Shown in pieces: positions 37,737 to 45,923 of a DNA stretch of 64,000 nt; position 1 is the first letter of the stretch, and each line of letters opens with the position of its first letter. The notes below the pieces were generated by a model, which worked only from the letters and a program-made list of their open reading frames with translations, did no database searches and was not told where the DNA came from. Source of the stretch: Sphingopyxis sp. QXT-31 (GTDB lineage: Bacteria; Pseudomonadota; Alphaproteobacteria; Sphingomonadales; Sphingomonadaceae); contig NZ_CP019449.1 in assembly GCF_001984035.1 (NCBI RefSeq), positions 3,718,501 to 3,782,500 on the forward strand, given 5' to 3'. The position numbers and the translations under genes are program-made.

Positions 37737-38185
37737 GGCCGGACGATGCCGCGCGGATGGAGGCGAGCCTGATCGCCGTCGCCGATGCCGGCATCGATAT
37801 CCGCCTGACTTTGTTCGAACGCTTCTTCGCGGCCTATCCCGAGCGGCGGCCGAGCTTCATTTCGGTCGACGCCGCGTCGCGACGGATGACCGACGAAACG
37901 CTGCAGATGATGTTCGGTCTGGCGTCGGGCGAGGCATGGGTTTGGCCGCTCGTCGCCGAGCTGGTGTTCACCCACCGCAGCTATGGCGCGCTGCCGATCG
38001 GCGAATATGACGCCTTCATCGACATGACCGTCGCCGAACTGGGGCTCGCGGCGGGCGATGCCTGGAACGCCGAGGCCGCCGCCGCCTGGGCGCGCAGCGC
38101 CGAGGCGCTGAAGGCGATGATCCGCAAGGCGCGCGCCGAATGGGCGGGCGCCATGCCCGCCGGCGCGCCGCAACTTGCGGAGTGA
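37733..38185 (+). CDS. Small protein, possibly globin-like
   Basis: This 150-residue, mostly helical protein overlaps the HerA-like gene (ATGA) and so is coupled to it. The stretch [20 protein letters not shown] and a later His in [12 protein letters not shown] are reminiscent of bacterial globins (CD-region Phe and proximal His), but the match is weak. No signal peptide or membrane segment is visible. I treat the globin idea as tentative; it could equally be an unrelated helical accessory of the ATPase. Confidence 0.6.
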   Translation: MRPDDAARMEASLIAVADAGIDIRLTLFERFFAAYPERRPSFISVDAASRRMTDETLQMMFGLASGEAWVWPLVAELVFTHRSYGALPIGEYDAFIDMTVAELGLAAGDAWNAEAAAAWARSAEALKAMIRKARAEWAGAMPAGAPQLAE

Positions 38186-38190
38186 TGGAC

Positions 38191-38370
38191 CACCCTCCCC
38201 CTCGATGGGGGAGGCAGCGAGACTTGGAAGCTCGCTTCCTAGTCGCAGCGGTGGGGGTGCGGTCTCGGCCCAAAGCGACGGCGCCAGGACGCACCATCAC
38301 CCTCATCCAACTTCGCCTAAGCGCCAAAGGCGCAAGGCTTCGTATCCTTCCCCCATCAAGGGGGAAGGGA
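38191..38370. repeat. Dispersed palindromic element with GGCAGCGAGACTT core (copy 1)
   Basis: The ends CACCCTCCCCCTCGATGGGG and CCTTCCCCCATCAAGGGGGA form hairpins. The interior GGCAGCGAGACTT...AGTCGCAG is shared with the element at 48771-48905. It fills the space between the globin-like gene and the P450 gene. Confidence 0.7.
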
Positions 38371-38433
38371 GGAGGCACGGTTCATAGCCGTCCCCCCTCG
38401 ACAAGCTCCGCGATTCACGGCAGCTTCGGTTGC

Positions 38434-39720
38434 ATGACAAAACCGATATTGCCCGGAGAGGTAGCCGCCGCCGTCGTCGATCCCGTCGCTTACGGGCAGT
38501 GGGACGGACTTCATGAACAGCTCGCCTGGGCGCGGACCAACGCCCCGCTCGCGGTCGCCGAGACCGCCGAGGTCGACCCCTTCTGGCTCGTTACCCGCCA
38601 CGCCGATATCATGGCGATCGGCAAGGATCCGCAGCGTTTCGCCAGCGGCATCCGCCCGACGGTGCTCACCAACCGCGACGGCGAGGCGATCGCCCGCGCC
38701 GCGACCCCCAACAATGACGGCCATCTGATTCGCTCGCTGGTGCAGATGGATGCCCCCGACCATATGAAATACCGCCTGCTCACCCAGAGCTGGTTCATGC
38801 CCAAGAATTTGAAGATCGTCGAAGACCGCATCCGGACGCTGGCGCGCGAGACGGTCGACGCGATGCTCGCCGCGGGACCCGAATGCGACTTCGCCCGCGA
38901 CGTCGCGGCGCATTATCCGCTGCGCGTGATCATGGACATCTTGGGCGTGCCACCCGAGGACGAGCCGCGCATGCTGATGCTGACGCAGCAGCTCTTCGGC
39001 TCGACCGACCCCGACCTCAACCGCAGCCGCGAGGCGATCACCAGCGCCGAACAGGCGATCGCGATGCTCCATTATGTCATCGCCGACTTCGAAAATTATT
39101 TCGGCGCGCTCACCGCCGACCGCCGCGCCAATCCGCGCGAGGATATCGCCACGGTGATCGCCAACGCGACGATCGACGGCGGCCAGATCCCCGACCGCGA
39201 GCTCGCGGGCTATTATATGATCATCGCGACCGCGGGGCACGACACGACGAGCGCCTCGACCGCGGGGGCGATCATGGAGCTGGCGAAAAATCCCGCGCTG
39301 TTCGAACGTTTCCGCGCCGCCGACAGCGACAAGGCGGGGCTGATCGAGGAAGCGATCCGCTGGACCACCCCGGTCCAGCATTTCATGCGCAGCGCCAGGG
39401 AAGACGTCGAGATCGGCGGACAGCAGGTACGCGCCGGCGACTGGCTGATGCTCAATTACGTCTCGGCCAACCGCGACGAGGGGGTATTCGACACGCCCTT
39501 CGCCTTCGACCCCGACCGGCCGAAGAACCAGCAGCTCGCCTTCGGCTTCGGCGCGCATGTGTGCCTGGGCCAGCATCTGGCGCGGATGGAGATGCGGATC
39601 CTGATGGAAGAACTGCTGCCGCGGATCAAAAGCCTCGAACTGACGGGCGAGCCCGCGCGGGTGCAGTCAGTCTTCGTCGGCGGGCTGAAGCGGCTCCCGA
39701 TCCGGTTCGCGGCGGCCTAG
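38434..39720 (+). CDS. Cytochrome P450
   Basis: This 428-residue bacterial class I P450 has the haem-thiolate loop FGFGAHVCLGQHLARME with C377, the I-helix oxygen-activation motif TAGHDTTSAS and the ERR-type region (EEAIRWTTPVQHFMR). It is cytoplasmic, with no membrane anchor. The sequence resembles the CYP108/125/142 broad group, which oxidises terpenoids or sterols, but no ferredoxin or reductase gene is adjacent and the substrate cannot be assigned. It is preceded by a dispersed palindrome. Confidence 0.92.
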   Translation: MTKPILPGEVAAAVVDPVAYGQWDGLHEQLAWARTNAPLAVAETAEVDPFWLVTRHADIMAIGKDPQRFASGIRPTVLTNRDGEAIARAATPNNDGHLIRSLVQMDAPDHMKYRLLTQSWFMPKNLKIVEDRIRTLARETVDAMLAAGPECDFARDVAAHYPLRVIMDILGVPPEDEPRMLMLTQQLFGSTDPDLNRSREAITSAEQAIAMLHYVIADFENYFGALTADRRANPREDIATVIANATIDGGQIPDRELAGYYMIIATAGHDTTSASTAGAIMELAKNPALFERFRAADSDKAGLIEEAIRWTTPVQHFMRSAREDVEIGGQQVRAGDWLMLNYVSANRDEGVFDTPFAFDPDRPKNQQLAFGFGAHVCLGQHLARMEMRILMEELLPRIKSLELTGEPARVQSVFVGGLKRLPIRFAAA

Positions 39721-39816
39721 CGGCGATGCGGGGAGGGGGGCGATATCCGCATTTTCCGCTTTGCGCCGGCCCCGCGCCATGCCAAGGCTGCTCCCGGGTC
39801 GATATCGGGGGAAACC

Positions 39817-40209
39817 ATGAAATATCCGACCCTTGCCGCCGCTCTCCTTTTCGTCGCCGCCGCGCCCGTGGCCCAGGCGATGACGATCGACGCCGACGAG
39901 CGCGAGCTTTACGACAGCAGCATCCAGTGCATGGCCTTTTTCGGCATCATGGCCGGCCTCGGCAGCGAAGGCGTGGCCGAGGATCCGAAGATGGTCGCGT
40001 CGGGGACGAAGTTCCTGGCGATCGCCACGGTGCTCGCCGACGAGGACGACGCGCAGATCCGGACCGACTTCGACGCTCAGATGAACCGCTTCGCCCACAT
40101 CGCGGCAAAGGCCGACGACCCCGCGATGGTCAAAGAGGTCAAGGATATCGACGAAAGCTGCAAATTCCTCGAAACGCTCGTCGACGCGATGCTCGAGGGA
40201 TCGAGCTAG
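39817..40209 (+). CDS. Secreted hypothetical protein
   Basis: This 130-residue product has a clear signal peptide (MKYPTLAAALLFVAAAPVAQA, cut after about 21), then a helical mature domain of about 109 residues with two cysteines (SSIQCMAF and ESCKFLE) that could form a disulfide. No known motif is seen. Its stop overlaps the stop of the convergent thioesterase gene by four bases. Confidence 0.72.
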   Translation: MKYPTLAAALLFVAAAPVAQAMTIDADERELYDSSIQCMAFFGIMAGLGSEGVAEDPKMVASGTKFLAIATVLADEDDAQIRTDFDAQMNRFAHIAAKADDPAMVKEVKDIDESCKFLETLVDAMLEGSS

Positions 40210-40616
40210 GGCTTTCCGTTCGGGAAGAATTTCGCGACGACCTCGCTCGCGAGGCGTGCGGGGCGCAAAGTTTCGGCGTCGATGCAGCACCAGCTCGACT
40301 TGACCTCGGCCAGCACTTCTTCGCCGCGCTTGATGATCGTCTCGTAAAAGGCGCGGGCGCCCTGCACCTTTTCGAGGATCACCGTCGCGATGACCTGGTC
40401 GTCGAGGAATGCGGGGCGGCGATAGGTGATCTCGTGCTTCAGCGCGACCCACAGATGCGCCGCGACCGCGTCGGGCGGCGCAATGTGGCGCCAGTGCGCC
40501 AGCACCGCGTCCTGCACCCAGCTGAGGTAATGGGCGTTGTTGACGTGCCCCATGAAGTCGATCGCGTCGGCGCCGACGGCGATGGCGTGATCGTGTGGGA
40601 GCGAGGCTTTGGTCAT
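40206..40616 (-). CDS. Acyl-CoA thioesterase (4HBT hotdog family)
   Basis: This 136-residue single hotdog domain has GADAIDFMGHVNNAHYLSWV, the 4HBT active-site segment (Asp and GHVNNAHY), followed by KHEITYRRPAFLDDQVIATV and KRGEEVLAEVKSSWCCIDA. It is YbgC-like and probably hydrolyses short or medium acyl-CoA. The start ATG at 40616 is adjacent to a palindrome at 40620 that may control it. Confidence 0.85.
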   Translation of the reverse strand: MTKASLPHDHAIAVGADAIDFMGHVNNAHYLSWVQDAVLAHWRHIAPPDAVAAHLWVALKHEITYRRPAFLDDQVIATVILEKVQGARAFYETIIKRGEEVLAEVKSSWCCIDAETLRPARLASEVVAKFFPNGKP

Positions 40617-40619
40617 ATC

Positions 40620-40637
40620 GTTGACACTAATGTCAAC
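40620..40637. promoter_or_regulatory. Operator-like palindrome between thioesterase and amidase genes
   Basis: GTTGACACTAATGTCAAC is a perfect 7-bp inverted repeat around CTAA. It is shaped like TetR/AcrR-family operators and contains TTGACA on both strands, so it could also supply a -35 box. It lies 3 bases upstream of the thioesterase start codon, and no regulator gene is next to it. Confidence 0.5.
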
Positions 40638-40775
40638 AAAGTGTGACGGGAAGATGAAAATTGGCCAGGCAGCCCGAAATTCCTTGGCGTTTCGATCCAA
40701 TACGCCGGCGGACGCCGCGGCGAATATCCTCAGGCGCCGACTCGACTCCGAGGCTCGGCAAAATTGGGGGGCATC

Positions 40776-41462
40776 ATGGCGAATCCCGAAACCTATATCC
40801 TGGATCTGAATGGCAAGACGCGGCCGCCGCGCAGTTCGCTCGCGGAAACGGTGGTCCACGACATCGACTGGTTCAACGCCAGCCGCGCGAGCAAAAGGCG
40901 CTTCGACCCCGTATTGGGGATCAAGGGCGTGGTGATCCATGCCACGGCGGGCAGCACCTCGGGCGGGGCGTTGCAGCACTGGCGCACCGCGGCGAATGCG
41001 TCGGCGCACTGGATCGTCCCTGCCGAGCGCGAGGCCGAGCATGGCCGCAAGGTCATCGCTTCGGTCTATGAGGCGCGCGCGGCGCGGCATGTGCGCGACG
41101 ACAAGTCGAACCGGGCGATCAACGGCGGCGCGGCGCTGATCAACCACTGGACGCTGGGGATCGAGATCGTGAACCGGCAGGACCTCGACAATTACACCGA
41201 TACTTATTCGGACTGGCAGGTCCAGGCGACCGCCGACATCGTGCGCTATTGCTGGGCGAAATATCCGAATTTGCGCTGGGTCTTTTCGCACGCGTCGGTC
41301 GATCCCAGCCGCCGCGCCGACCCGGGCAGGCAATTTCCCTGGACGGAATTCGCCGGTCTGGTCACCGCGGCGACCGCGCCGCCGGCGCCGTTGCCGCTGG
41401 TCAGCCCGGTCCCCGACGACGACGAGATGGCCGACGACAGCCGCCAGCCCTGCTGCGGCTAG
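40776..41462 (+). CDS. N-acetylmuramoyl-L-alanine amidase (Amidase_2/PGRP fold)
   Basis: This 228-residue protein has an amidase_2 core: GVVIHATAGSTSGGALQHW with the first zinc His, NASAHWIVPAEREAEHGRKV, INHWTLGIEIVNRQD, and SHASVDPSRRADPGRQFPW with the second zinc His and the Cys/Asp position as Asp. It cuts the stem peptide from peptidoglycan or helps recycle it. No signal peptide is visible, so it may be cytosolic (AmpD-like) or lysis-related. The C-terminal tail ends DDSRQPCCG. ATG at 40776 is chosen because GGGGGG precedes it. Confidence 0.88.
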   Translation: MANPETYILDLNGKTRPPRSSLAETVVHDIDWFNASRASKRRFDPVLGIKGVVIHATAGSTSGGALQHWRTAANASAHWIVPAEREAEHGRKVIASVYEARAARHVRDDKSNRAINGGAALINHWTLGIEIVNRQDLDNYTDTYSDWQVQATADIVRYCWAKYPNLRWVFSHASVDPSRRADPGRQFPWTEFAGLVTAATAPPAPLPLVSPVPDDDEMADDSRQPCCG

Positions 41463-41471
41463 GCCGGCGTT

Positions 41472-41951
41472 CTAGCCGCGCCCGCGATAGGGCGCGACGC
41501 CCTGGTCGGGGAGCCACAGCCCCGCGGGCGGCGCGCCCGACTGCCAGAAGACGTCGATCGGAATGCCGCCGCGCGGATACCAGTAACCGCCGATGCGCAG
41601 CCATATGGGCTGCATCTCGTCGAACAGACGGCGGCCGATGCCGACGGTGCAATCCTCGTGGAAGCCGGCGTGGTTGCGGAACGAGCCGAGGAACAGCTTG
41701 AGGCTCTTCGATTCGACGATCGTCTCGCCGGGGGCATAGTCGATCACCAGATGCGCAAAATCGGGCTGGCCGGTCACCGGACAGAGTGACGTGAACTCGG
41801 GTGCAGCGAAGCGCACGAGGTAAAGCTCGCCCGCGCGCGGGTTGGGCACATAGTCGAGCTGCGCGGCTTCGGGTGAGGCAGGCAGTTCGCTCGATTGGCC
41901 GAGATGTTTGGGCGCGAGCGGCGGAGGGCTGGAATCGGACATAGAAACCAT
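41472..41951 (-). CDS. queF: NADPH-dependent 7-cyano-7-deazaguanine reductase
   Basis: A QueF of the short, 159-residue unimodular type. The active-site Cys is in [12 protein letters not shown] (about C57), the signature [15 protein letters not shown] is intact, and [17 protein letters not shown] follows. It reduces preQ0 to preQ1 in queuosine synthesis. A later ATG at 41942 is an equally possible start. It is convergent with the amidase gene, nine bases apart. Confidence 0.93.
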   Translation of the reverse strand: MVSMSDSSPPPLAPKHLGQSSELPASPEAAQLDYVPNPRAGELYLVRFAAPEFTSLCPVTGQPDFAHLVIDYAPGETIVESKSLKLFLGSFRNHAGFHEDCTVGIGRRLFDEMQPIWLRIGGYWYPRGGIPIDVFWQSGAPPAGLWLPDQGVAPYRGRG

Positions 41952-41992
41952 CTAGGGACGCGCGCGGCCGCTGTCATCCGTCGATGACGCCG

Positions 41993-42016
41993 GTTCATTC
42001 AGCGCCAATTCAGCGG
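41993..42016 (+). promoter_or_regulatory. Direct repeats ATTCAG upstream of the Pro/Ala-rich protein gene
   Basis: ATTCAG occurs at 41997 and 42008, exactly 11 bases apart, with an extra GTTCA at 41993. The motif and spacing match those upstream of degP, suggesting a common OmpR-type regulator. It lies 40-60 bases before the start codon. Confidence 0.4.
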
Positions 42017-42055
42017 ATCGGGCGCGAAACAGACGGTCGGGATCGTACGGACAGA

Positions 42056-43411
42056 ATGACGCACAGGCATTTCGGGATGACGGGCAGCGCGCGGGCGGTG
42101 CTGGCGTTGGCGCTGGCAGCGGGGCTCGCCATGCCCGCCGGTGCGCAAGAGGCCGAGACCCCGGCGCCCGCGCCGCCGCGCTCGATCGACTTCCGCCTGC
42201 CCCCCGCGGCCGAGAATGACGGCCGTGCACCCGGCGTGCAGGGACCGTCGAACAACGGCATCGCCCCGACCGGCCCGAACGAGACGCGCCCGACGCCCGC
42301 GCCGACACCGGCCCCGCCGCGCGTCGCGCCGACCCAGCCGCAGGTGCAGCCGCAGCCCGGTGCGCCGACGACCGCGCGCCCGTCCGCCACCGCGCCGGCA
42401 CCGCGCGACACCGCCACCGCCGCGCCGCGCACTGCGACGCCGACCGGCGATGCCGTGCCCGCCGATACGCCGCCCGCGGCGACCGACGCGGCCCCCGGGT
42501 TGAGCCTCCCCTCCGCAACGGGCGCGAGCGAGGCACCGGCCGACGACGCGCCGGTGGTCGATGCTGCGCCCGCGGCACCTGCTCCCGATTCGGGAATGCC
42601 GTTCTGGACCTGGCTGCTCGCGCTCCTCGCGGCGGGCGGGGCCGGTTACTGGTATTGGCGCCGTCGCCCGGTGGTCGTCGCTGGCCCTTCGACCGAGCCC
42701 GCCAAGCCAGCGGTGCCCCCGCCGCCGCGCCCGGTTCCCGCGCCCCAGCCAGCGCCGCGCGCCGCGCCGCGGGCTCCAACCCCGCGCCCGCAGCCCGCTG
42801 CGCCCGTCATGCCCGCGCGCCAACCGGTGCTTGAAGACGCCGTCGCGGGCCAGCGCGCGCCGTCGCCGCTCGTCACCCGCCCTGTCGCCGAGAATCGCGC
42901 GGTCGTCTCGATCGCGCTCGACGTCGTGTCGATCCGCATGACCCCCGAGCATGTCGTGGTCGGCTTCGCGCTCAACCTCGCCAACCAGGGGTCGGCCGAC
43001 GCGACCGGGCTGATGGTCCGCATTGCGCTCAACCAGGGCTCGGCGATGCCCGAACCCGTGCTCGCGCGCTTCTTCGACGGCGCGGGCGGCAGCGTGCTGC
43101 GCGACGACATGGAATTGAAGGTCGGCGCGGGCGAGGCGCTCACCACCGAGGCGATGCTGCCGCGCGCCATCGTCGAGCCGCTGATGATCGGCGGCAAGCC
43201 GATGCTCGTTCCCGTCATGGCCTTCGATGTGACCTATCATTGGGAGGGTGACGATCCGGACGCTTTCGGCCAGAATGCGGGCAGCTTCGTGCTCGGCCGC
43301 GAACAGGGAGCGAGCGGCAGCGAGAAGCTCGCGCCGCTCCCGCTCGATCGTATGTCTTATGTGATCGACCGCCCCGGTTCGCGCGCGACCGCGGTGCGCC
43401 GCGCCCAATAG
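42056..43411 (+). CDS. Pro/Ala-rich secreted or membrane protein of unknown function
   Basis: This 451-residue protein has a signal peptide (AVLALALAAGLAMPAGAQE, about 14-32). A long linker follows (about 33-175) rich in Pro, Ala and Thr, then a membrane segment (WTWLLALLAAGGAGYWYWRR, about 184-203), a second Pro-rich stretch to about 265, and a soluble domain of beta type (AVVSIALDVVSIRMTPEHVV to the end). The last domain resembles a beta-sandwich accessory domain; I do not recognise it. The layout, a spacer crossing the periplasm with a folded domain on the far side of the membrane, suggests an envelope scaffold. The start may instead be ATG at 42077. Confidence 0.72.
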   Translation: MTHRHFGMTGSARAVLALALAAGLAMPAGAQEAETPAPAPPRSIDFRLPPAAENDGRAPGVQGPSNNGIAPTGPNETRPTPAPTPAPPRVAPTQPQVQPQPGAPTTARPSATAPAPRDTATAAPRTATPTGDAVPADTPPAATDAAPGLSLPSATGASEAPADDAPVVDAAPAAPAPDSGMPFWTWLLALLAAGGAGYWYWRRRPVVVAGPSTEPAKPAVPPPPRPVPAPQPAPRAAPRAPTPRPQPAAPVMPARQPVLEDAVAGQRAPSPLVTRPVAENRAVVSIALDVVSIRMTPEHVVVGFALNLANQGSADATGLMVRIALNQGSAMPEPVLARFFDGAGGSVLRDDMELKVGAGEALTTEAMLPRAIVEPLMIGGKPMLVPVMAFDVTYHWEGDDPDAFGQNAGSFVLGREQGASGSEKLAPLPLDRMSYVIDRPGSRATAVRRAQ

Positions 43412-43586
43412 AGGCGTCACAAGCGCGTCACGCTTTTCTGTTGCAGTGCAGCATCTGCTCGGGCAGGACACCGCGGCGCTTGAAAAGGCGCCGGTGGGGG
43501 CATAGGCTTGCCATCCCCGGAAAGAGCAGGTTGGCTGGCGAGTGGACAGGCACAGGTCCGCCGCCGGGTCGTAACAGGAGCATGAC

Positions 43587-44426
43587 ATGGACGCCTTGGT
43601 CTCAACCGACTGGCTGGAACGCGAACTGGGGGCATCGGACCTGCGGGTCGTCGATGCGACGAAATTCCTGGAGGCCGACCGCGACGCGCGCGGCGAATAT
43701 GAAGCGGGCCACATCCCGGGCGCGGTGTTCATGGACCTCGCCGAGCTGACCGACGCGAACAGCAGCGTCGACAATATGGCGCCCCCGGCGGAGAAATTCG
43801 CGAGCCGCATGCAGTCGCTGGGCCTCGGCGACGGCAGCCGCATCGTGCTCTACGACGATAGCCCGCTGAAGAGCGCGGCGCGGGCGTGGTGGCTGCTCAA
43901 GCTGTTCGGCGCGCATGACGTGGCGCTGCTCGACGGCGGGCTCGCCAAGTGGAAGGCCGAAGGCCGCCCGCTCGAAATGGGTAAGCAGACCTTGCGCCAT
44001 CGCCACTTCACCGTGTGGCGCGATGCCAAGGCCGTCCGCACCAAGGACGAAGTGCTGGCCAACCTCGACAGCGGCACCGAGCAGCTGGTCGACGCGCGTT
44101 CGTCGGCGCGCTTCACCGGCGAAGAGCGCGACCCGCGCCCCGGCGTCGCGCCGGGCCATATCCCGGGGTCGAAGAGCCTGCCCTATGGCGAACTGTTCAA
44201 CGCCGACGGCACCTGGAAACGCGGCGACGATCTCAAGGCCGCGTTCGACGCCGCGGGGGTCGACCTCGACAAGGCGCTGGTCACCACCTGCGGCAGCGGC
44301 ATGACGGCGACCGTCCTGGCCTTCGGCGCGCACCTGCTCGGCAAGGACGACGTCGCGGTCTACGACGGCAGCTGGACCGAATGGGGCGCCGATCCGGCGA
44401 CGCCCAAGGCGACCGGCGCGGCGTAA
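43587..44426 (+). CDS. sseA: 3-mercaptopyruvate sulfurtransferase
   Basis: This 279-residue protein has two rhodanese domains. The N-terminal one holds VVDATKFL and GHIPGAVFMDLAEL. The C-terminal one has the active-site loop VTTCGSGMTAT with C235, the CGSGxTA kind that marks mercaptopyruvate rather than thiosulfate sulfurtransferases. It moves sulfur from 3-mercaptopyruvate to acceptors such as cyanide or thiols. It is monocistronic, with a strong terminator after it. Confidence 0.92.
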   Translation: MDALVSTDWLERELGASDLRVVDATKFLEADRDARGEYEAGHIPGAVFMDLAELTDANSSVDNMAPPAEKFASRMQSLGLGDGSRIVLYDDSPLKSAARAWWLLKLFGAHDVALLDGGLAKWKAEGRPLEMGKQTLRHRHFTVWRDAKAVRTKDEVLANLDSGTEQLVDARSSARFTGEERDPRPGVAPGHIPGSKSLPYGELFNADGTWKRGDDLKAAFDAAGVDLDKALVTTCGSGMTATVLAFGAHLLGKDDVAVYDGSWTEWGADPATPKATGAA

Positions 44427-44432
44427 CGCCCA

Positions 44433-44461
44433 AGCGCGGCTTTCGGGCCGCGCTGGTTTTT
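44433..44461 (+). terminator. Intrinsic terminator after sseA
   Basis: AGCGCGGC (44433-44440), loop TTTCGG, complement GCCGCGCT (44447-44454), then GG and TTTTT. This standard rho-independent terminator starts 6 bases after the stop codon. Confidence 0.88.
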
Positions 44462-44586
44462 CTTGCTTGCCCGTCCCCGCTGCCCGGCGTTAGTCCGGTT
44501 GCATCGGGGCGAGGCAACCTCCCGGTCAGGCATCCGCCCAAGCGTTGCTTTTTCACCCGGCTTTGCCGGCTGGAGAAGCGTGACCG

Positions 44587-45903
44587 ATGACCGAGCTTTC
44601 CCCTCCCATCACCCCGAGTTTCGCCGAAGCGGTGCGCGCCTATGCGCGGATCGGCTGTTTGAGTTTCGGCGGCCCCGCGGGGCAGATCGCGCTGATGCAC
44701 CGCGAATTCGTCGACGAGCGGCGCTGGGTCGACGAGGCGACCTTCCTCCATGCGCTCAATTTCTGTCACCTGCTGCCCGGGCCCGAGGCGCAGCAGCTCG
44801 CGACCTGGATCGGCTGGCGGCTGCACGGGCTGCGCGGCGGGCTCGCGGCGGGGCTGCTGTTCATCGTCCCGGGCGCGCTGGTGATGCTCGGCCTGTCGGT
44901 CCTCTATGTGATGGCGGCGGGGCTCGACTGGTTCGCGGCGCTGTTCCTCGGGATCAAGGCGGCGGTGCTGGCGATCGTCGTCCAGGCGTTGTTGCGCATC
45001 GCCGGACGTGCATTGAAGACGCCTTTGCAGCGCGGGATCGCGGTCGCGTCCTTCGTCGCGATCGCGATCCTGACCTTGCCTTTCCCGGTCGTGATCCTCG
45101 GCGCGCTGCTGATCGGCTGGGCGGCGGGGCGCTGGCGACCCGAGTGGCTGAAGCTCGCGCCCGTAGCGATGGCTCCCTCCGCGCCCGCGCGATCGGCGTG
45201 GCGGCAGAGCGTTTCGGCGGTGCTCGGCTGGGGCACGATCTGGGCGGCGCCGATGCTGCTGATCCTCGTCACGCTCGGCAAGGAGCATGTGCTGTGGGAC
45301 ATCGGCGTCTTTTTCTCGCAGCTCGCGGTGGTCACCTTCGGCGGCGCCTATGCGGTGCTCGCCTATATGGCGCAGGAGGCGGTGTCGGGTTTCGGCTGGC
45401 TCAGGCCCGGCGAGATGGCCGACGGGCTGGGGCTTGCCGAGACCACGCCGGGGCCGCTGATCCTGGTCACGCAGTTCGTCGGCTTCCTTGCGGCCTATCG
45501 CGACGCGGCGCCCTTCACGCCCTTCGTCGCGGCGTTGCTCGGCGCGGGGCTGACCCTGTGGGTGACCTTCGCGCCCTGTTTCCTGTGGATCTTCGCCTTC
45601 GCGCCGTGGATCGACCGGCTCGAGCGCGCCGCGGGGCTGAAAGGCGCGCTGGCGGCGGTCACCGCGGCGGTCGTCGGCGTGATCGCCAACCTGTCGCTGT
45701 GGTTTGCGCTGCACGTGCTGTTCCGACGGCTCGCGCCGAGCGGCTGGGGTTTCGAGGTGCCGGTGTGGGCGTCGGTCGACTGGGCCGCAGTACTGCTCAG
45801 CGTGCTCGCGGCGCTGCTGCTGTTCCGCTTCAAGCTCGGGATCCTGTCGATGCTGGCGATCTGTTCGGCCGCGGGCCTCGTGCTCGGGCTTGGCTTTGCC
45901 TAG
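44587..45903 (+). CDS. chrA: Chromate transporter (CHR family, long form)
   Basis: The 438-residue two-domain ChrA has multiple membrane segments. The N-terminal CHR repeat has IGCLSFGGPAGQIALMHREF and FCHLLPGPEAQQLATWIGWR; the second repeat has VVTFGGAYAVLAYMAQEAVS and LGLAETTPGPLILVTQFVGF. It exports chromate by anion exchange in characterised members. No other metal resistance genes are adjacent, so the true role here could be another oxyanion. Confidence 0.9.
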   Translation: MTELSPPITPSFAEAVRAYARIGCLSFGGPAGQIALMHREFVDERRWVDEATFLHALNFCHLLPGPEAQQLATWIGWRLHGLRGGLAAGLLFIVPGALVMLGLSVLYVMAAGLDWFAALFLGIKAAVLAIVVQALLRIAGRALKTPLQRGIAVASFVAIAILTLPFPVVILGALLIGWAAGRWRPEWLKLAPVAMAPSAPARSAWRQSVSAVLGWGTIWAAPMLLILVTLGKEHVLWDIGVFFSQLAVVTFGGAYAVLAYMAQEAVSGFGWLRPGEMADGLGLAETTPGPLILVTQFVGFLAAYRDAAPFTPFVAALLGAGLTLWVTFAPCFLWIFAFAPWIDRLERAAGLKGALAAVTAAVVGVIANLSLWFALHVLFRRLAPSGWGFEVPVWASVDWAAVLLSVLAALLLFRFKLGILSMLAICSAAGLVLGLGFA

Positions 45904-45923
45904 CATCGCGCTAACAGGGGCGC

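Noticed and set aside
37733..38185. Firm globin assignment for the protein after the HerA-like gene
   Set aside because: The His and Phe positions only loosely fit; kept as tentative in the feature list.
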